Numbered from the stretch's first letter, positions 17,009-26,181 are shown. The stretch: 64,000 bases of DNA from Macrococcoides psychrotolerans (GCF_038095555.1 NZ_CP124591.1:434001-498000), one strand, 5' to 3'. Notes: generated from the letters alone by a model not told the origin. Translations and numbers: made by a program.

Positions 17009-18538
17009 ATGGCGACAAAAAGGAAAGCAGTTCAGACAAGAAAGCAATCTACAGCTAAAAAGCGTCCTGTGAATAAAATGCGTAAGACAAAAAGATCAAG
17101 GTCAAAGTCAAAGTTTAAATTCAAGCATTTCGTTATTCTAGGATGTATCATTTATATATGCAGTGTCATCTATGGTGCGTTCAAACCATTGCCAGGTGGC
17201 GTCAGCAAATGGTTTGAATCAAGTAAGACAAATGATGTGAAACTACTTGTAGACAAAACGTATGAGAAAGAAAATCATATGTATTATAACCATGAAATAT
17301 TCAATGAACAGTTGAAAACGATTCAAGAAGCAGATGATTTTATCATTTTAGATATGTTTTTATTCAACAATACATATGACGGACAAAAAAAATTCACAAA
17401 GCTGACAGAAACACTGACGCAAGCATTGATTGATAAGAAAAAGGAAAGTCCCAATATTCGCATCTACATGTTGACAGATCCCATCAATTCTTTTTATGGA
17501 AGCTATACACCAGAGCACTACAGAAAATTGCGCGATAACGGTATCGTACTCTATGAAACGAACCTTGTGAAACTAAGAGATTCCAATCCACTTTATTCCG
17601 GGTTATGGCGTCCGACATTAAGATGGTTCGGTAATAATGAGAACGGAATAATCACGAATATATTTTCTAAGGACGCACCAAATGTTACTGTAAGAGGATT
17701 CGGCAGATTGTTGAATATGAAAGCGAACCATAGAAAAACACTGGTCACTGAAGATGCAGCAATAATCTCAAGTAGTAACCCCCATGATCCGAGTGCCCAT
17801 CATCAGAATATTGCAGTAAAAGTGACAGGTAAGCTACAGGAAGATTTGATAAAAAGTGAAGTGAGTGCACTTAATATGAGTGGCAGTAAGCTGTCCGCAA
17901 GTGACTTTAATATTACGCACCGTGCATATAGTAGTGACATGGACTATACTACAACATTAGTCACAGAAGGTAAGATTAAAGCTGCACTGCTCGAACAGAT
18001 CAATATGACGAAAACGGGAGATCGTGTGAAAATGGGGATGTTCTATCTTTCTGACAGAGATATCATTAAAGCATTGATAAAAGCATCGAAACGAGGTGTC
18101 GGGATTCAGATGATACTGGATGTGAATAAAGAAGCATTTGGTAAGGAAAAACCTGGTATTCCAAATAAACCGGTCGCACATGAGCTAGTATCCAAATCAA
18201 ATGATAGGATCCAAGTAAAATGGGCGGTAAGTCATGGTGAACAATTTCATGCGAAGTATACGTTATTCCAATATAAAGATAGCAAGACGAGTACACTGGT
18301 ACTCGGTAGTGCTAATCTGACACGTCGTAATGTTGGGGACTACAATATGGAGACAGATGTTATTATTAGTGGACGCAGTGATCTTCCGGTCTTCCATCGA
18401 CTGAATCGGGAATTTAGTGCGATGTGGAATAATGAACAGGCTTATGTTACAGACGATTATGAAGTGAAGAAAGATCCGTCATTTATTAAAGATGTCATAT
18501 ACAGAGTCCAAGAATTTACAGGAATATCAAGTTTCTAA
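17009..18538 (+). CDS. Membrane-anchored phospholipase D-like protein
   Basis: 509 residues. A highly basic tail of about 40 residues precedes a single membrane helix (FVILGCIIYICSVIYGAF). Two PLD half-sites follow: NHRKTLVTED with SSSNPHD near residue 245, and HAKYTLFQ with GSANLT near residue 410. Both keep the HxK pair, but the Asp of the HKD motif is Glu in the first and Gln in the second. It resembles cardiolipin synthase/PLD enzymes in layout without being a standard one. ATG 17009 is chosen because AGGAGG ends 6 nt upstream. Confidence 0.8.
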   Translation: MATKRKAVQTRKQSTAKKRPVNKMRKTKRSRSKSKFKFKHFVILGCIIYICSVIYGAFKPLPGGVSKWFESSKTNDVKLLVDKTYEKENHMYYNHEIFNEQLKTIQEADDFIILDMFLFNNTYDGQKKFTKLTETLTQALIDKKKESPNIRIYMLTDPINSFYGSYTPEHYRKLRDNGIVLYETNLVKLRDSNPLYSGLWRPTLRWFGNNENGIITNIFSKDAPNVTVRGFGRLLNMKANHRKTLVTEDAAIISSSNPHDPSAHHQNIAVKVTGKLQEDLIKSEVSALNMSGSKLSASDFNITHRAYSSDMDYTTTLVTEGKIKAALLEQINMTKTGDRVKMGMFYLSDRDIIKALIKASKRGVGIQMILDVNKEAFGKEKPGIPNKPVAHELVSKSNDRIQVKWAVSHGEQFHAKYTLFQYKDSKTSTLVLGSANLTRRNVGDYNMETDVIISGRSDLPVFHRLNREFSAMWNNEQAYVTDDYEVKKDPSFIKDVIYRVQEFTGISSF

Positions 18539-18571
18539 TATAAAAAAAGTTGAGTAAATTCTGAAAATACA

Positions 18572-18600
18572 TTGACTTATAAATCTAACCCATGTAATAT
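18572..18600 (+). promoter_or_regulatory. Promoter of the metNPQ operon
   Basis: TTGACT (18572-18577) and TAATAT (18595-18600) are separated by exactly 17 bases and lie just upstream of the SAM riboswitch. Confidence 0.75.
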
Positions 18601-18620
18601 AAAAAACAACTTAATCATAT

Positions 18621-18723
18621 TTTATCAAGAGAGACAGAGGGATATGGCCCGACGAAGTCTCAGCAGCAGACTCTTTAGAGAGCACTGTGCTAATTCCATC
18701 AAGCTTTAGCTTGGCAGATAAAT
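18621..18723 (+). ncRNA. SAM-I (S-box) riboswitch aptamer
   Basis: The conserved S-box blocks appear in order: TTTATCAAGAGAGACAGAGG, then GGCCCGACGAAG, CAGCAGC, a GTGCTAATTCC block and the closing GGCAGATAAA that pairs with the first TTTATC. It binds S-adenosylmethionine and, when loaded, lets the downstream terminator form, shutting off methionine import. Confidence 0.95.
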
Positions 18724-18733
18724 GTTGACCGTC

Positions 18734-18772
18734 AAACGCTCATTTAGCTCAGGCTAAGTGAGCGTTTTTTAT
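18734..18772 (+). terminator. Riboswitch-controlled terminator
   Basis: AACGCTCATTTAGC and GCTAAGTGAGCGTT pair (one G-T) around TCAG, followed by TTTTTATTTT. This is the expression platform of the SAM-I riboswitch. Confidence 0.9.
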
Positions 18773-18791
18773 TTTAAGGAGGAAAGAATGA

Positions 18792-19814
18792 ATGGGAATT
18801 ATTGAAGTACGAGACGTGACGAAGGTTTATCGCACGAAAAAAGGTGACATCAATGCTTTAGACCATGTCAGCTTAACTATTGAAAAAGGTCAGGTCTTCG
18901 GCATTGTAGGATATTCAGGTGCGGGTAAATCTACTTTACTTAGACTGATCAATCGACTTGAAAAACCGTCGACAGGTCAAGTGTTTGTTGAAGGTAATGA
19001 GATTACAGCATTGAAAGAAAGTGCGCTTAGAAAGCAGCGACAGAATATTGGAATGATCTTTCAGCAGTTCAACTTATTTAAATCGAAAACAGTCAGTGAT
19101 AATATCCGGTATCCATTAAAGCTGACAAAGAAATATAGCAAGCAGGAAATTGAGGCGCGAGTGGATGAACTCTTAAACTTTGTTGGCCTGAGTGACAAGA
19201 AAGATGACTATCCAAATCAACTTTCAGGAGGACAGAAGCAGCGTATTGGTATTGCAAGAGCCCTTGCAACTGAACCGGATATCTTATTATGCGATGAAGC
19301 AACGAGTGCCCTGGATCCAGAGACAACAGACGATATCCTGGAATTACTCAAGAAAATTAATCAGCGGCTCAATATTACGATTGTTATTATTACGCATGAG
19401 ATGGAGGTCGTCAAAAAGATTTGTGATGAAGTGGCTGTAATGGAAAAAGGGAAGGTTGTTGAGCAGAATAAAGTGTTCGAGTTATTCACTTCACCGCAAC
19501 ATGCAACAACAAAACGATTTGTCCACAGTGTGCTGAATGATGATATCCCTAAAGATATTGACATTAGTAATCGACGTTTATATCGTTTTATATTCAATCA
19601 TGAACAAATATTAAAACCGGCACTAAGTGAAGTTGGACGTCAGTATCATGTAGATTTCAATATTTTATACGGCGGTATAACGGAGTTAACCGATAAGTTA
19701 TTTGGTAATTTACTGATTGAAGCGGTCGGACAACCAGAACATATAAACAGTGCGCTAGACGATCTCATACAAAAAGGCATTAAAGTAAAGGAGGTTGAAG
19801 GATTTGAAAACTGA
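18792..19814 (+). CDS. metN: Methionine ABC transporter ATP-binding protein
   Basis: 340 residues. Walker A is GYSGAGKST (40-48), the signature is LSGGQKQR near residue 140 and Walker B is ILLCDEATSALD. The last 80 or so residues form the NIL/ACT-like domain that lets MetN sense cytoplasmic methionine. ATG 18792 is the real start; the ATG at 18788 runs straight into a stop. The preceding SAM-I riboswitch confirms the substrate class. The end overlaps metP. Confidence 0.95.
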   Translation: MGIIEVRDVTKVYRTKKGDINALDHVSLTIEKGQVFGIVGYSGAGKSTLLRLINRLEKPSTGQVFVEGNEITALKESALRKQRQNIGMIFQQFNLFKSKTVSDNIRYPLKLTKKYSKQEIEARVDELLNFVGLSDKKDDYPNQLSGGQKQRIGIARALATEPDILLCDEATSALDPETTDDILELLKKINQRLNITIVIITHEMEVVKKICDEVAVMEKGKVVEQNKVFELFTSPQHATTKRFVHSVLNDDIPKDIDISNRRLYRFIFNHEQILKPALSEVGRQYHVDFNILYGGITELTDKLFGNLLIEAVGQPEHINSALDDLIQKGIKVKEVEGFEN

Positions 19815-20469
19815 TATTACGACGTTCTATCCCGTTATTATCGAACAGACAATTAATACACTGATCATGGTTGCGATCACGTTAATCTTTGCAACGCTCA
19901 TTGGACTACCAATTGGCATACTGCTTTATGCAACAGCAAAAGGTAATATACTCGAGAATAAAGTAGTGAACAGTATATTGAACGCCATTATTAATACGAT
20001 ACGCCCAATACCTTTCATCATATTTCTAGTAGCATTGATTCCGATAACGCGAATTTTAGTCGGGACATCTATCGGCATCTGGGCAGCAATATTTCCGATG
20101 ACACTTGCAGCCTCGCTTTCTATCGCTCGAATTGTAGAAAATAACATCGTGTCTGTAGATAGAGGAGTCATTGAAGCAGCTGAAGCGATGGGATCAAGCA
20201 AGTTCGACATACTGTTCAAAGTACTCATCCCAGAAGCTGCAGGCGCTTTAATATTAGGTCTTACATTTACAACTGTATCTTTAATAGAATTCTCAGCTGT
20301 GGCAGGACTTGTTGGTGCAGGTGGAATTGGATATTTAGCATTTACTTATGGATATCAAAGATTTGACGTGCTGATCATGTTTATAACAGTCGTCATTCTG
20401 ATTATATTAGTACAGATTACACAATTTATCGGTAACAAAGTAGCAAGCATATATACAAGTAGATTATAA
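19804..20469 (+). CDS. metP: Methionine ABC transporter permease
   Basis: 221 residues, about five membrane helices. The EAA loop (EAAEAMGSSKFDILFKVLIP near residue 130) contacts the MetN ATPase. TTG 19804 is chosen because AAAGGAGG ends 9 nt upstream; the TTG at 19795 would have no spacing. It overlaps metN by 11 bases, ensuring coupled synthesis. Confidence 0.93.
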   Translation: MKTDITTFYPVIIEQTINTLIMVAITLIFATLIGLPIGILLYATAKGNILENKVVNSILNAIINTIRPIPFIIFLVALIPITRILVGTSIGIWAAIFPMTLAASLSIARIVENNIVSVDRGVIEAAEAMGSSKFDILFKVLIPEAAGALILGLTFTTVSLIEFSAVAGLVGAGGIGYLAFTYGYQRFDVLIMFITVVILIILVQITQFIGNKVASIYTSRL

Positions 20470-20483
20470 AAGGAGAAAAGAAT

Positions 20484-21326
20484 ATGAAAAAATTATTGGT
20501 ATTATTATTATCGTTAGTGGTTGTACTTGCAGCATGTGGAGGAAAAGAGGATAAAGATAAGACAGTAAAAATCGGTGTTACAGGTATAGATTCAAAGGTA
20601 TGGGAAGTTGTTAAAGAAGAAGCGAAAAAAGAAGGCATTAATATTGAGTTTGTAGAATTTCAGGATTACACAGCACCAAATAATGCTTTGAATGAAGGTG
20701 AAATCGATTTAAACGCATTCCAGCATTTCGCATTCTTAGACCAATTTAAAAAGGATCATAAATTAGACCTTTCAGTTGTAGGGACTACAGTATTTGCACC
20801 ACTAGGTGTATATTCAGAAAAAGTAAAAGATATTAAAGATATCAAAAAAGGTGAAACAATCGCAATTCCAGATGATGTAACAAATCAAGCACGTGCACTT
20901 CGCTTATTAGAAGCAGGTGGACTGATTAAGTTATCAGATGACTTCGGATTATTTGGTGGTCCAGACAAGATTAAAGAAAACAAGTTAAACCTTAAGATTA
21001 AACCGATTGAAGCACAGCAGACACCACGTGTATTACCAGATGTTGCAGCAAGTATTATCAATAACGGTGTTGCAGCGCGTGCAGGATTTAGTCCGCAAGA
21101 TGATCCAATTTACTTAGAAGATTCAAATAGTGAAAATGTTGCACCGTATATCAATGTAATTGCTGCACAGACGAAAGATAAAGATAACAAGACATATAAA
21201 AAGATTGTAGAACTCTATCATTCAGATAAAGCGAAAGATGCATTGAAAGAAGACACAAAAGATGGCGAAATTGCGAAGAACTTAAGCACAGACGAAATTA
21301 AGAAAATTGAAGAAGGATTAAAATAA
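20484..21326 (+). CDS. metQ: Methionine-binding lipoprotein
   Basis: 280 residues. The lipobox LAAC places the lipidated cysteine at residue 18 after a short signal peptide. The mature part is a NlpA/MetQ periplasmic-binding-type protein (KIGVTGIDSKVWEVV, NALNEGEIDLNAFQH), which captures D- or L-methionine outside the membrane for MetNP. The start has AAAGGAG upstream. The first copy of an 89-bp repeat begins at the last codons of this gene. Confidence 0.95.
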   Translation: MKKLLVLLLSLVVVLAACGGKEDKDKTVKIGVTGIDSKVWEVVKEEAKKEGINIEFVEFQDYTAPNNALNEGEIDLNAFQHFAFLDQFKKDHKLDLSVVGTTVFAPLGVYSEKVKDIKDIKKGETIAIPDDVTNQARALRLLEAGGLIKLSDDFGLFGGPDKIKENKLNLKIKPIEAQQTPRVLPDVAASIINNGVAARAGFSPQDDPIYLEDSNSENVAPYINVIAAQTKDKDNKTYKKIVELYHSDKAKDALKEDTKDGEIAKNLSTDEIKKIEEGLK

Positions 21327-21408
21327 AAGGACGTGACACGAGCGTTCAGATACGAATGAAATCATGAAAAGATGGCAAAAAATGGTCTATGTTTTGGGCC
21401 ATCTTTTT
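21320..21408 (+). repeat. Direct repeat copy 1 with terminator
   Basis: 89 bases identical to 21441-21529. The 3' part is a hairpin, AAAAGATGG pairing with CCATCTTTT and closing with T-run, so it serves as the metNPQ terminator. Confidence 0.9.
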
Positions 21409-21440
21409 GATTTATTGAAGTTTCTGCTCGTGGAACGCTG

Positions 21441-21529
21441 AAAATAAAAGGACGTGACACGAGCGTTCAGATACGAATGAAATCATGAAAAGATGGCAAA
21501 AAATGGTCTATGTTTTGGGCCATCTTTTT
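21441..21529 (+). repeat. Direct repeat copy 2 with terminator
   Basis: Second exact copy, offset by 121 bases, separated from the first by 32 unrelated bases. It ends 4 bases before the stop codon of the convergent TetR gene and may terminate that transcript in reverse. Confidence 0.9.
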
Positions 21530-21533
21530 AAGA

Positions 21534-22076
21534 TTAGCGATTAATTTTCATGATGTTATTATGAATAATCTTGCTGATAACTTCAGGAGGTTCCGGACAA
21601 TCATTTTGTAACCAGAAATACAACACACCGAACTGGCCCCCTAATGTGTAACTGATAAAATAATCAGGATACTGAAGACTAGCAGTTGTTTCAAGGACGT
21701 GCATATAATTATTGCGCCAATTTGATAATAATTTCTGTGTAAAGTTTTGTGCAGGATGCAAGGTGAGTAACACTCTGAAGAATTGTCTGTGCTCATGAAT
21801 ATACTGGAATATGTGTTCAAGGTATTTTTCTATTGATGATTTTTTGTCTCTCTGTAAGTGAAGGTCATGCAGATCAGTATATAATATTGATTCTAGATGT
21901 GAAATATGTGAATCTATCATGCTATCCAGTAATGCGTATTTGTCTTCAAAATAAGCATAGAAAGTAGAACGATTAATACCAGCTTTATTACATAGCATCT
22001 TTATCGTTATTTCTCTGAATCGGTGTTCTTCCAGCAATTGTATTAAACTGTTTTCGATTAACTGTTTTTTGTCCAT
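21534..22076 (-). CDS. TetR/AcrR-family regulator
   Basis: 180 residues. The N-terminal helix-turn-helix is clear (FREITIKMLCNKAGINRSTFY, then YFEDKYALLDSMI), and the C-terminal part is a ligand-binding helical bundle of the kind found in TetR_C-type regulators. It is transcribed divergently from the EmrAB-like efflux pair, so it most likely represses that operon and is released by a toxic ligand (inference from context). Confidence 0.88.
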   Translation of the reverse strand: MDKKQLIENSLIQLLEEHRFREITIKMLCNKAGINRSTFYAYFEDKYALLDSMIDSHISHLESILYTDLHDLHLQRDKKSSIEKYLEHIFQYIHEHRQFFRVLLTLHPAQNFTQKLLSNWRNNYMHVLETTASLQYPDYFISYTLGGQFGVLYFWLQNDCPEPPEVISKIIHNNIMKINR

Positions 22077-22130
22077 ACATGACTCATTTCTTCTTATTTA
22101 ATAGTATTATCTATTTATTTTACTTAATTT

Positions 22131-22155
22131 CCAACAGATTCACAAATATTGTTGG
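22131..22155. promoter_or_regulatory. Candidate TetR operator
   Basis: CCAACA (22131-22136) and TGTTGG (22150-22155) form an inverted repeat with a 13-base spacer, ending directly at the -35 of the efflux operon promoter. Confidence 0.45.
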
Positions 22156-22183
22156 TTGATTGTTTAGTAAATCATTATATAAT
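22156..22183 (+). promoter_or_regulatory. Promoter of the EmrAB-like efflux operon
   Basis: TTGATT (22156-22161) and a consensus TATAAT (22178-22183) are separated by 16 bases, about 34 bases before the start codon. Confidence 0.65.
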
Positions 22184-22216
22184 ATTGTTTATGCGAAAAA
22201 TTGGGAGGAAGTAAAC

Positions 22217-22867
22217 ATGAAAAAATTAGTAATGATCAATATTTTAACTTTAATCATCTTAGCAGTGCTTGGCGTAGTCGCTTTTCACTTCTATGATGAA
22301 GCAACAAACTATGTAAAGACGGACAATGCGAAGATTGACGGAGAGCAAGTCTCTATTGCAAGTCCAGTTGCAGGTAAACTAGTTTCATTCAATAAAACGG
22401 TAGGCGACAAATTATCTAAGGATGACAAACTTGGTACTGTAGCAGGTGCTGGTCAAGACGGTAACCCAACTAAGGTTGATATTACGATGCCACAGGATGG
22501 CACGATTGTGAAGAAGCAAGCAACAGAAAATGGATTTGTAGGTGCTGGTACTCCGATTGCCTATGCTTACGATATGAATCAATTATTCGTTACTGCAAAC
22601 ATTAAAGAAACTGAACTTGACGGTGTTAAAAAGGGTCAGGATGTCGATGTATATGTCGATGGATATAAAGATACGACTTTATCTGGGAAAGTTGAACAAA
22701 TTGGTTTAGCAACAGCATCTAGCTTTAGTCTATTACCTTCATCAAATGGTAATGCAAACTATACGAAGGTAACTCAAGTTGTTCCAGTTAAGATTGAACT
22801 TTCAAAAGGAAAATCGTTAGACATTTTACCAGGAATGAATGTAACTGTACGCATTCATAAAAACTAA
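22217..22867 (+). CDS. EmrA/HlyD-type membrane fusion protein
   Basis: 216 residues: one N-terminal helix (MINILTLIILAVLGVVAFHF), then a lipoyl/barrel-sandwich half (SPVAGKLVSFNKTVGDKLSK) and a beta-barrel domain, as in EmrA/HlyD adaptors. In Gram-positives such short adaptors sit outside the membrane next to a DHA2 exporter. ATG 22217 follows GGGAGGAAG. The exporter gene starts 13 bases after its stop. Confidence 0.88.
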   Translation: MKKLVMINILTLIILAVLGVVAFHFYDEATNYVKTDNAKIDGEQVSIASPVAGKLVSFNKTVGDKLSKDDKLGTVAGAGQDGNPTKVDITMPQDGTIVKKQATENGFVGAGTPIAYAYDMNQLFVTANIKETELDGVKKGQDVDVYVDGYKDTTLSGKVEQIGLATASSFSLLPSSNGNANYTKVTQVVPVKIELSKGKSLDILPGMNVTVRIHKN

Positions 22868-22879
22868 GGAGGTTATCGT

Positions 22880-24658
22880 ATGACCTCGATGATTATTTTA
22901 TACAGCTTATTTTCTTTGCTGACATTCTTCGTCGTTAATAGAGTAATGCTTAAAAGAAAGCGCAAAGCTCAGCATCGTTCTATTCAAAAACAAGATAAAA
23001 AAGTATATGAACCAGTGTCAAACGCACAAGTTAAACCTACAACTGCACCGAAAATAAGTGAATCACATATACAAGATGAGAAAATGGAACAGGAAATAGA
23101 TGTCAATCGTCCTGTACATGAACAGGTGAAAAAGCCTGAAGCACTTGTAACGTTCGGTAAAGGTATCACTTTGGCGAAGATTATTACTGCGCTCATGGCG
23201 GGGATGTTCGTTGCAATATTAAATCAAACGTTAATAAACGTGGCACTCCCTGTTATGATTAATGACTTCAGTATTTCTACTTCAACTGCACAATGGTTAA
23301 CAACAGGGTTTATGCTTGTAAACGGGATTCTCGTTCCTGTCAGTGCTTATTTGATTCAGAAGTTTACGTATCGTCAGCTCTTTATGTTTGCGATGATTGC
23401 ATTTACAATAGGTTCTGTTATCTGTGCCATAAGTACGAACTTCCCTGTAATGATGACAGGTCGTGTAATTCAGGCGGTTGGAGCAGGAATCTTGATGCCA
23501 CTTGGAACAAACGTATTTATGACAGTCTTCCCGCCTGAGAAACGCGGAGCTGCAATGGGAATGATGGGGATCGCCTTCATTCTTGCACCTGCAATTGGAC
23601 CGACATTAACGGGTTGGGTTATTCAGAACTATCATTGGAATGTGATGTTCTATGGGATGTCTGTTGTAGGAATACTCGCAATTATTATCGGTTTCTTCTG
23701 GTTCAAAATCTATCAACCGATAAGTAATCCTAAGCTAGATGTCCCTGGTGTCGTATTTAGTTCACTAGGATTTGGTAGTTTGCTTTATGGTTTTTCTGAA
23801 GCGGGGAATAAAGGCTGGGATTCAGCAACTGTAATTACAATGATGATCATTGGACTCTTATTCGTTGCATTATTTGTTTATCGAGAAATTTCTATGAAAG
23901 CTCCGATGATGGATTTACGTGCGTTAAAGTATACAGGGTTTTCATTTACATTGCTGATCAATGTAATTGTAACGATGAGTTTATTCGGAGGTATGTTACT
24001 TCTGCCTGTATATCTTCAGTCTATTCGAGGTTTTTCTCCTTTAGATTCAGGATTACTACTATTACCTGGCTCGCTACTCATGGGACTCATGGGACCTATA
24101 TCGGGTCGTCTGCTTGATAAATTTGGAATTAAGCCGATTGCGATATTTGGATTATTTATTATGACGTATGCAACATGGGAACTCACAAAATTGAGCATGG
24201 ACACTTCTTATTCAACGATATTAGGTATTTATGTACTGCGTTCTTTCGGTATGAGCTTTATTATGATGCCCATTATGACTGCAGGTATGAACGCATTACC
24301 ACAAAGAATGATTCCGCATGGCAACGCCATCAGTAACACGGTACGTCAGCTTGCAGGATCTATCGGTACTGCTGTACTGGTTACGATTATGACACAACAG
24401 ACCACAGCACATGTCGGTGATATTTCGAATACAATGGATAAGACGCATCCAGAAATTGCAGGACAGTTTGCTGAGATTGGTCGCAGCGTCGGATCACAAG
24501 AAGCGGGTGGTCAACTTGTAATGGGATATCTTCAGAAGGTCGCAACAATCAATGGTATTAACGATGCCTTCTGGGTAGCGACAGCGCTAAGTGCACTGGC
24601 ATTTATACTGTCCTTCTTCTTAAAAGGAAAAGAACATTATCGTGCTGAAGAGCTTTAA
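22880..24658 (+). CDS. EmrB/QacA-type DHA2 drug exporter with N-terminal extension
   Basis: 592 residues. The 14-helix DHA2 core begins near residue 95 (KIITALMAGMFVAILNQTL), with motif C APAIGPTLTGWV and the LLLPGSLLMGLMGPISGRL segment. It is preceded by an extra hydrophobic helix (residues 4-22) and a charged linker of about 70 residues. Together with the upstream adaptor it should pump amphipathic drugs out by proton antiport, under control of the divergent TetR. Strong RBS AAGGAGG. Confidence 0.9.
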   Translation: MTSMIILYSLFSLLTFFVVNRVMLKRKRKAQHRSIQKQDKKVYEPVSNAQVKPTTAPKISESHIQDEKMEQEIDVNRPVHEQVKKPEALVTFGKGITLAKIITALMAGMFVAILNQTLINVALPVMINDFSISTSTAQWLTTGFMLVNGILVPVSAYLIQKFTYRQLFMFAMIAFTIGSVICAISTNFPVMMTGRVIQAVGAGILMPLGTNVFMTVFPPEKRGAAMGMMGIAFILAPAIGPTLTGWVIQNYHWNVMFYGMSVVGILAIIIGFFWFKIYQPISNPKLDVPGVVFSSLGFGSLLYGFSEAGNKGWDSATVITMMIIGLLFVALFVYREISMKAPMMDLRALKYTGFSFTLLINVIVTMSLFGGMLLLPVYLQSIRGFSPLDSGLLLLPGSLLMGLMGPISGRLLDKFGIKPIAIFGLFIMTYATWELTKLSMDTSYSTILGIYVLRSFGMSFIMMPIMTAGMNALPQRMIPHGNAISNTVRQLAGSIGTAVLVTIMTQQTTAHVGDISNTMDKTHPEIAGQFAEIGRSVGSQEAGGQLVMGYLQKVATINGINDAFWVATALSALAFILSFFLKGKEHYRAEEL

Positions 24659-24660
24659 TT

Positions 24661-24708
24661 AAAAATAAACAAGTAAGGCATAATTATTTGTCATACTTGT
24701 TTATTTTT
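24661..24708 (+). terminator. Rho-independent terminator
   Basis: AAAAATAAACAAGTA pairs with TACTTGTTTATTTTT around an 18-base loop. Confidence 0.8.
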
Positions 24709-24737
24709 ATATAATAAAGAATAAGGAGTGAGGCGAT

Positions 24738-25277
24738 ATGAAGACAAAGTACATTGATAAAAGAAGTTGGCGTCGTCTCTTAAAGAAACATTATAAGGAA
24801 ATTCGTGTCAGTGATGAGTGGTTTGATGGGATAATCGGTGAGATTGAGATGATAAAGGTAAAGTCACCGCTAGAAATTAAGGTTATCGATCAAAGCATTG
24901 TAGTAGCTGACAACGGGTTTCGCTGGTTGCAAATCTTACCGAAAGATAAGCACTATAGCATTACTGTAATGTATGATGCACAAGATAAGCCGCTACAGTA
25001 TTACTTCGATATTAATGATGAGAATATTGTGGAAATGGGTGAGGCAAGAACCCATGATCTCTATCTTGATGTACTTGTATTACCTGACGGACGCTATGAA
25101 CTAGTAGATGAGGCAGATGTGAAACGTGCACTGAAAAAGCAGGTTATTACGCAGGCGCAATATGAACTTGCCTATAAGACTGCTCAAGAAGTGATGGATG
25201 AAGTGAAAGACAACTTCATATGTTTTGAACAGCTCGCAAGCAAGTGTAAAGCCGAAATTAAAACGGAAAGGACATAG
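24738..25277 (+). CDS. DUF402 protein, Ntdp-like
   Basis: 179 residues of the DUF402 family, related in size and layout to the staphylococcal nucleoside tri- and diphosphatase (Ntdp) group. Acidic residues in YYFDINDENIV near residue 95 and in the DLYLDVLVLPDGRYELVD stretch near residue 115 would bind the metal ions. Activity on nucleotides is an inference from the family. The start has AAGGAGTGAGG upstream; a bidirectional terminator follows. Confidence 0.8.
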   Translation: MKTKYIDKRSWRRLLKKHYKEIRVSDEWFDGIIGEIEMIKVKSPLEIKVIDQSIVVADNGFRWLQILPKDKHYSITVMYDAQDKPLQYYFDINDENIVEMGEARTHDLYLDVLVLPDGRYELVDEADVKRALKKQVITQAQYELAYKTAQEVMDEVKDNFICFEQLASKCKAEIKTERT

Positions 25278-25297
25278 TCGTCCTTTCCGTTTTAATT
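25261..25297. terminator. Bidirectional terminator
   Basis: Perfect 13-bp stem (AAACGGAAAGGAC and its complement), with T-rich sequence on the plus side, between two converging genes. Confidence 0.85.
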
Positions 25298-25311
25298 TTA
25301 TTCAACGCATT

Positions 25312-26181
25312 TTAACCTGAAATGTAGTCTCCACCATTGATATGAATTGTTTCACCAGTGATATAAGATGCATCGTCACTAGCAAGGAATACATATGCCG
25401 GTGCAATCTCGCTTGGTTGCCCGCGACGTTCGAGGGCGGTTTCCTGTCCATGTTTCTCAACCTTTTCAGCAGGGAACGTTGCAGGAATGAGCGGTGTATA
25501 GATTGGTCCTGGGGCAACAGCATTTACTCTAATGCCTTCTTCTGCTATGTTTTGTGAGAGTGAACGTGTAAATGATGTAATCGCACCTTTAGTAGCAGAG
25601 TAATCAATTAATGTTTTAGAACCTCTATAAGCAGTCACACTGCTCGTATTAACAATGGCATCACCTTTAGAAAGATGCGGTAGTGCAGCTTTAGTAACAT
25701 ACATCATACCGAATATATTCGTTTCGAATGTTTCTTTAATCTGATCACTAGAAATATCAAGTAAACTTTCTTGTGGATACTGTACGCCTCCATTATTCAC
25801 AAGAATATTTAAACTTCCGAATTCCGATGTAACATCTGCGATTAATTGATTACATTGTTCTTCTGATTTAAGATCGAAAGCATAGGCCTTTGCTTTAACG
25901 CCAAGTGATTCTAGACGTGCGACTGTATCTTTGGCGTCTTCATGTTCATTATAGTACCCAATCGCAATGTCTGCACCTTCTTTTGCATAACATATGGCTA
26001 CAGCACGACCTATACCTGAGTCACCACCGGTAATAAGCGCGACTTTCCCTCTTAATTTATCTGATCCTTTATAGTTATCATCTTCTGCAATCGGTTTTGG
26101 ATCCATTTCTTTTTCGATACCAGGCTGTTCGGGTTGTGTATAACCTTTAATTTCTTTATCGATCTTTTCATATTTGTTCAT
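25312..26181 (-). CDS. SDR oxidoreductase, general-stress (YdaD/Gsp39) type
   Basis: 289 residues. A roughly 45-residue N-terminal extension (with IEKEMDPKPIAEDD) precedes the Rossmann core, as in the YdaD/YhxC group. The cofactor loop GGDSGIGRA, the NNGG variant of NNAG, and the catalytic Ser and YSATK are all present, so it should be an active NAD(P)-dependent reductase. Bacillus relatives are SigB-controlled stress proteins; the substrate is unknown. Confidence 0.87.
   Translation of the reverse strand: MNKYEKIDKEIKGYTQPEQPGIEKEMDPKPIAEDDNYKGSDKLRGKVALITGGDSGIGRAVAICYAKEGADIAIGYYNEHEDAKDTVARLESLGVKAKAYAFDLKSEEQCNQLIADVTSEFGSLNILVNNGGVQYPQESLLDISSDQIKETFETNIFGMMYVTKAALPHLSKGDAIVNTSSVTAYRGSKTLIDYSATKGAITSFTRSLSQNIAEEGIRVNAVAPGPIYTPLIPATFPAEKVEKHGQETALERRGQPSEIAPAYVFLASDDASYITGETIHINGGDYISG

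Noticed and set aside
21320..21529. Insertion sequence or MITE
   Set aside because: The copies are direct, not inverted, there are no terminal inverted repeats or target duplications, and no transposase is nearby.
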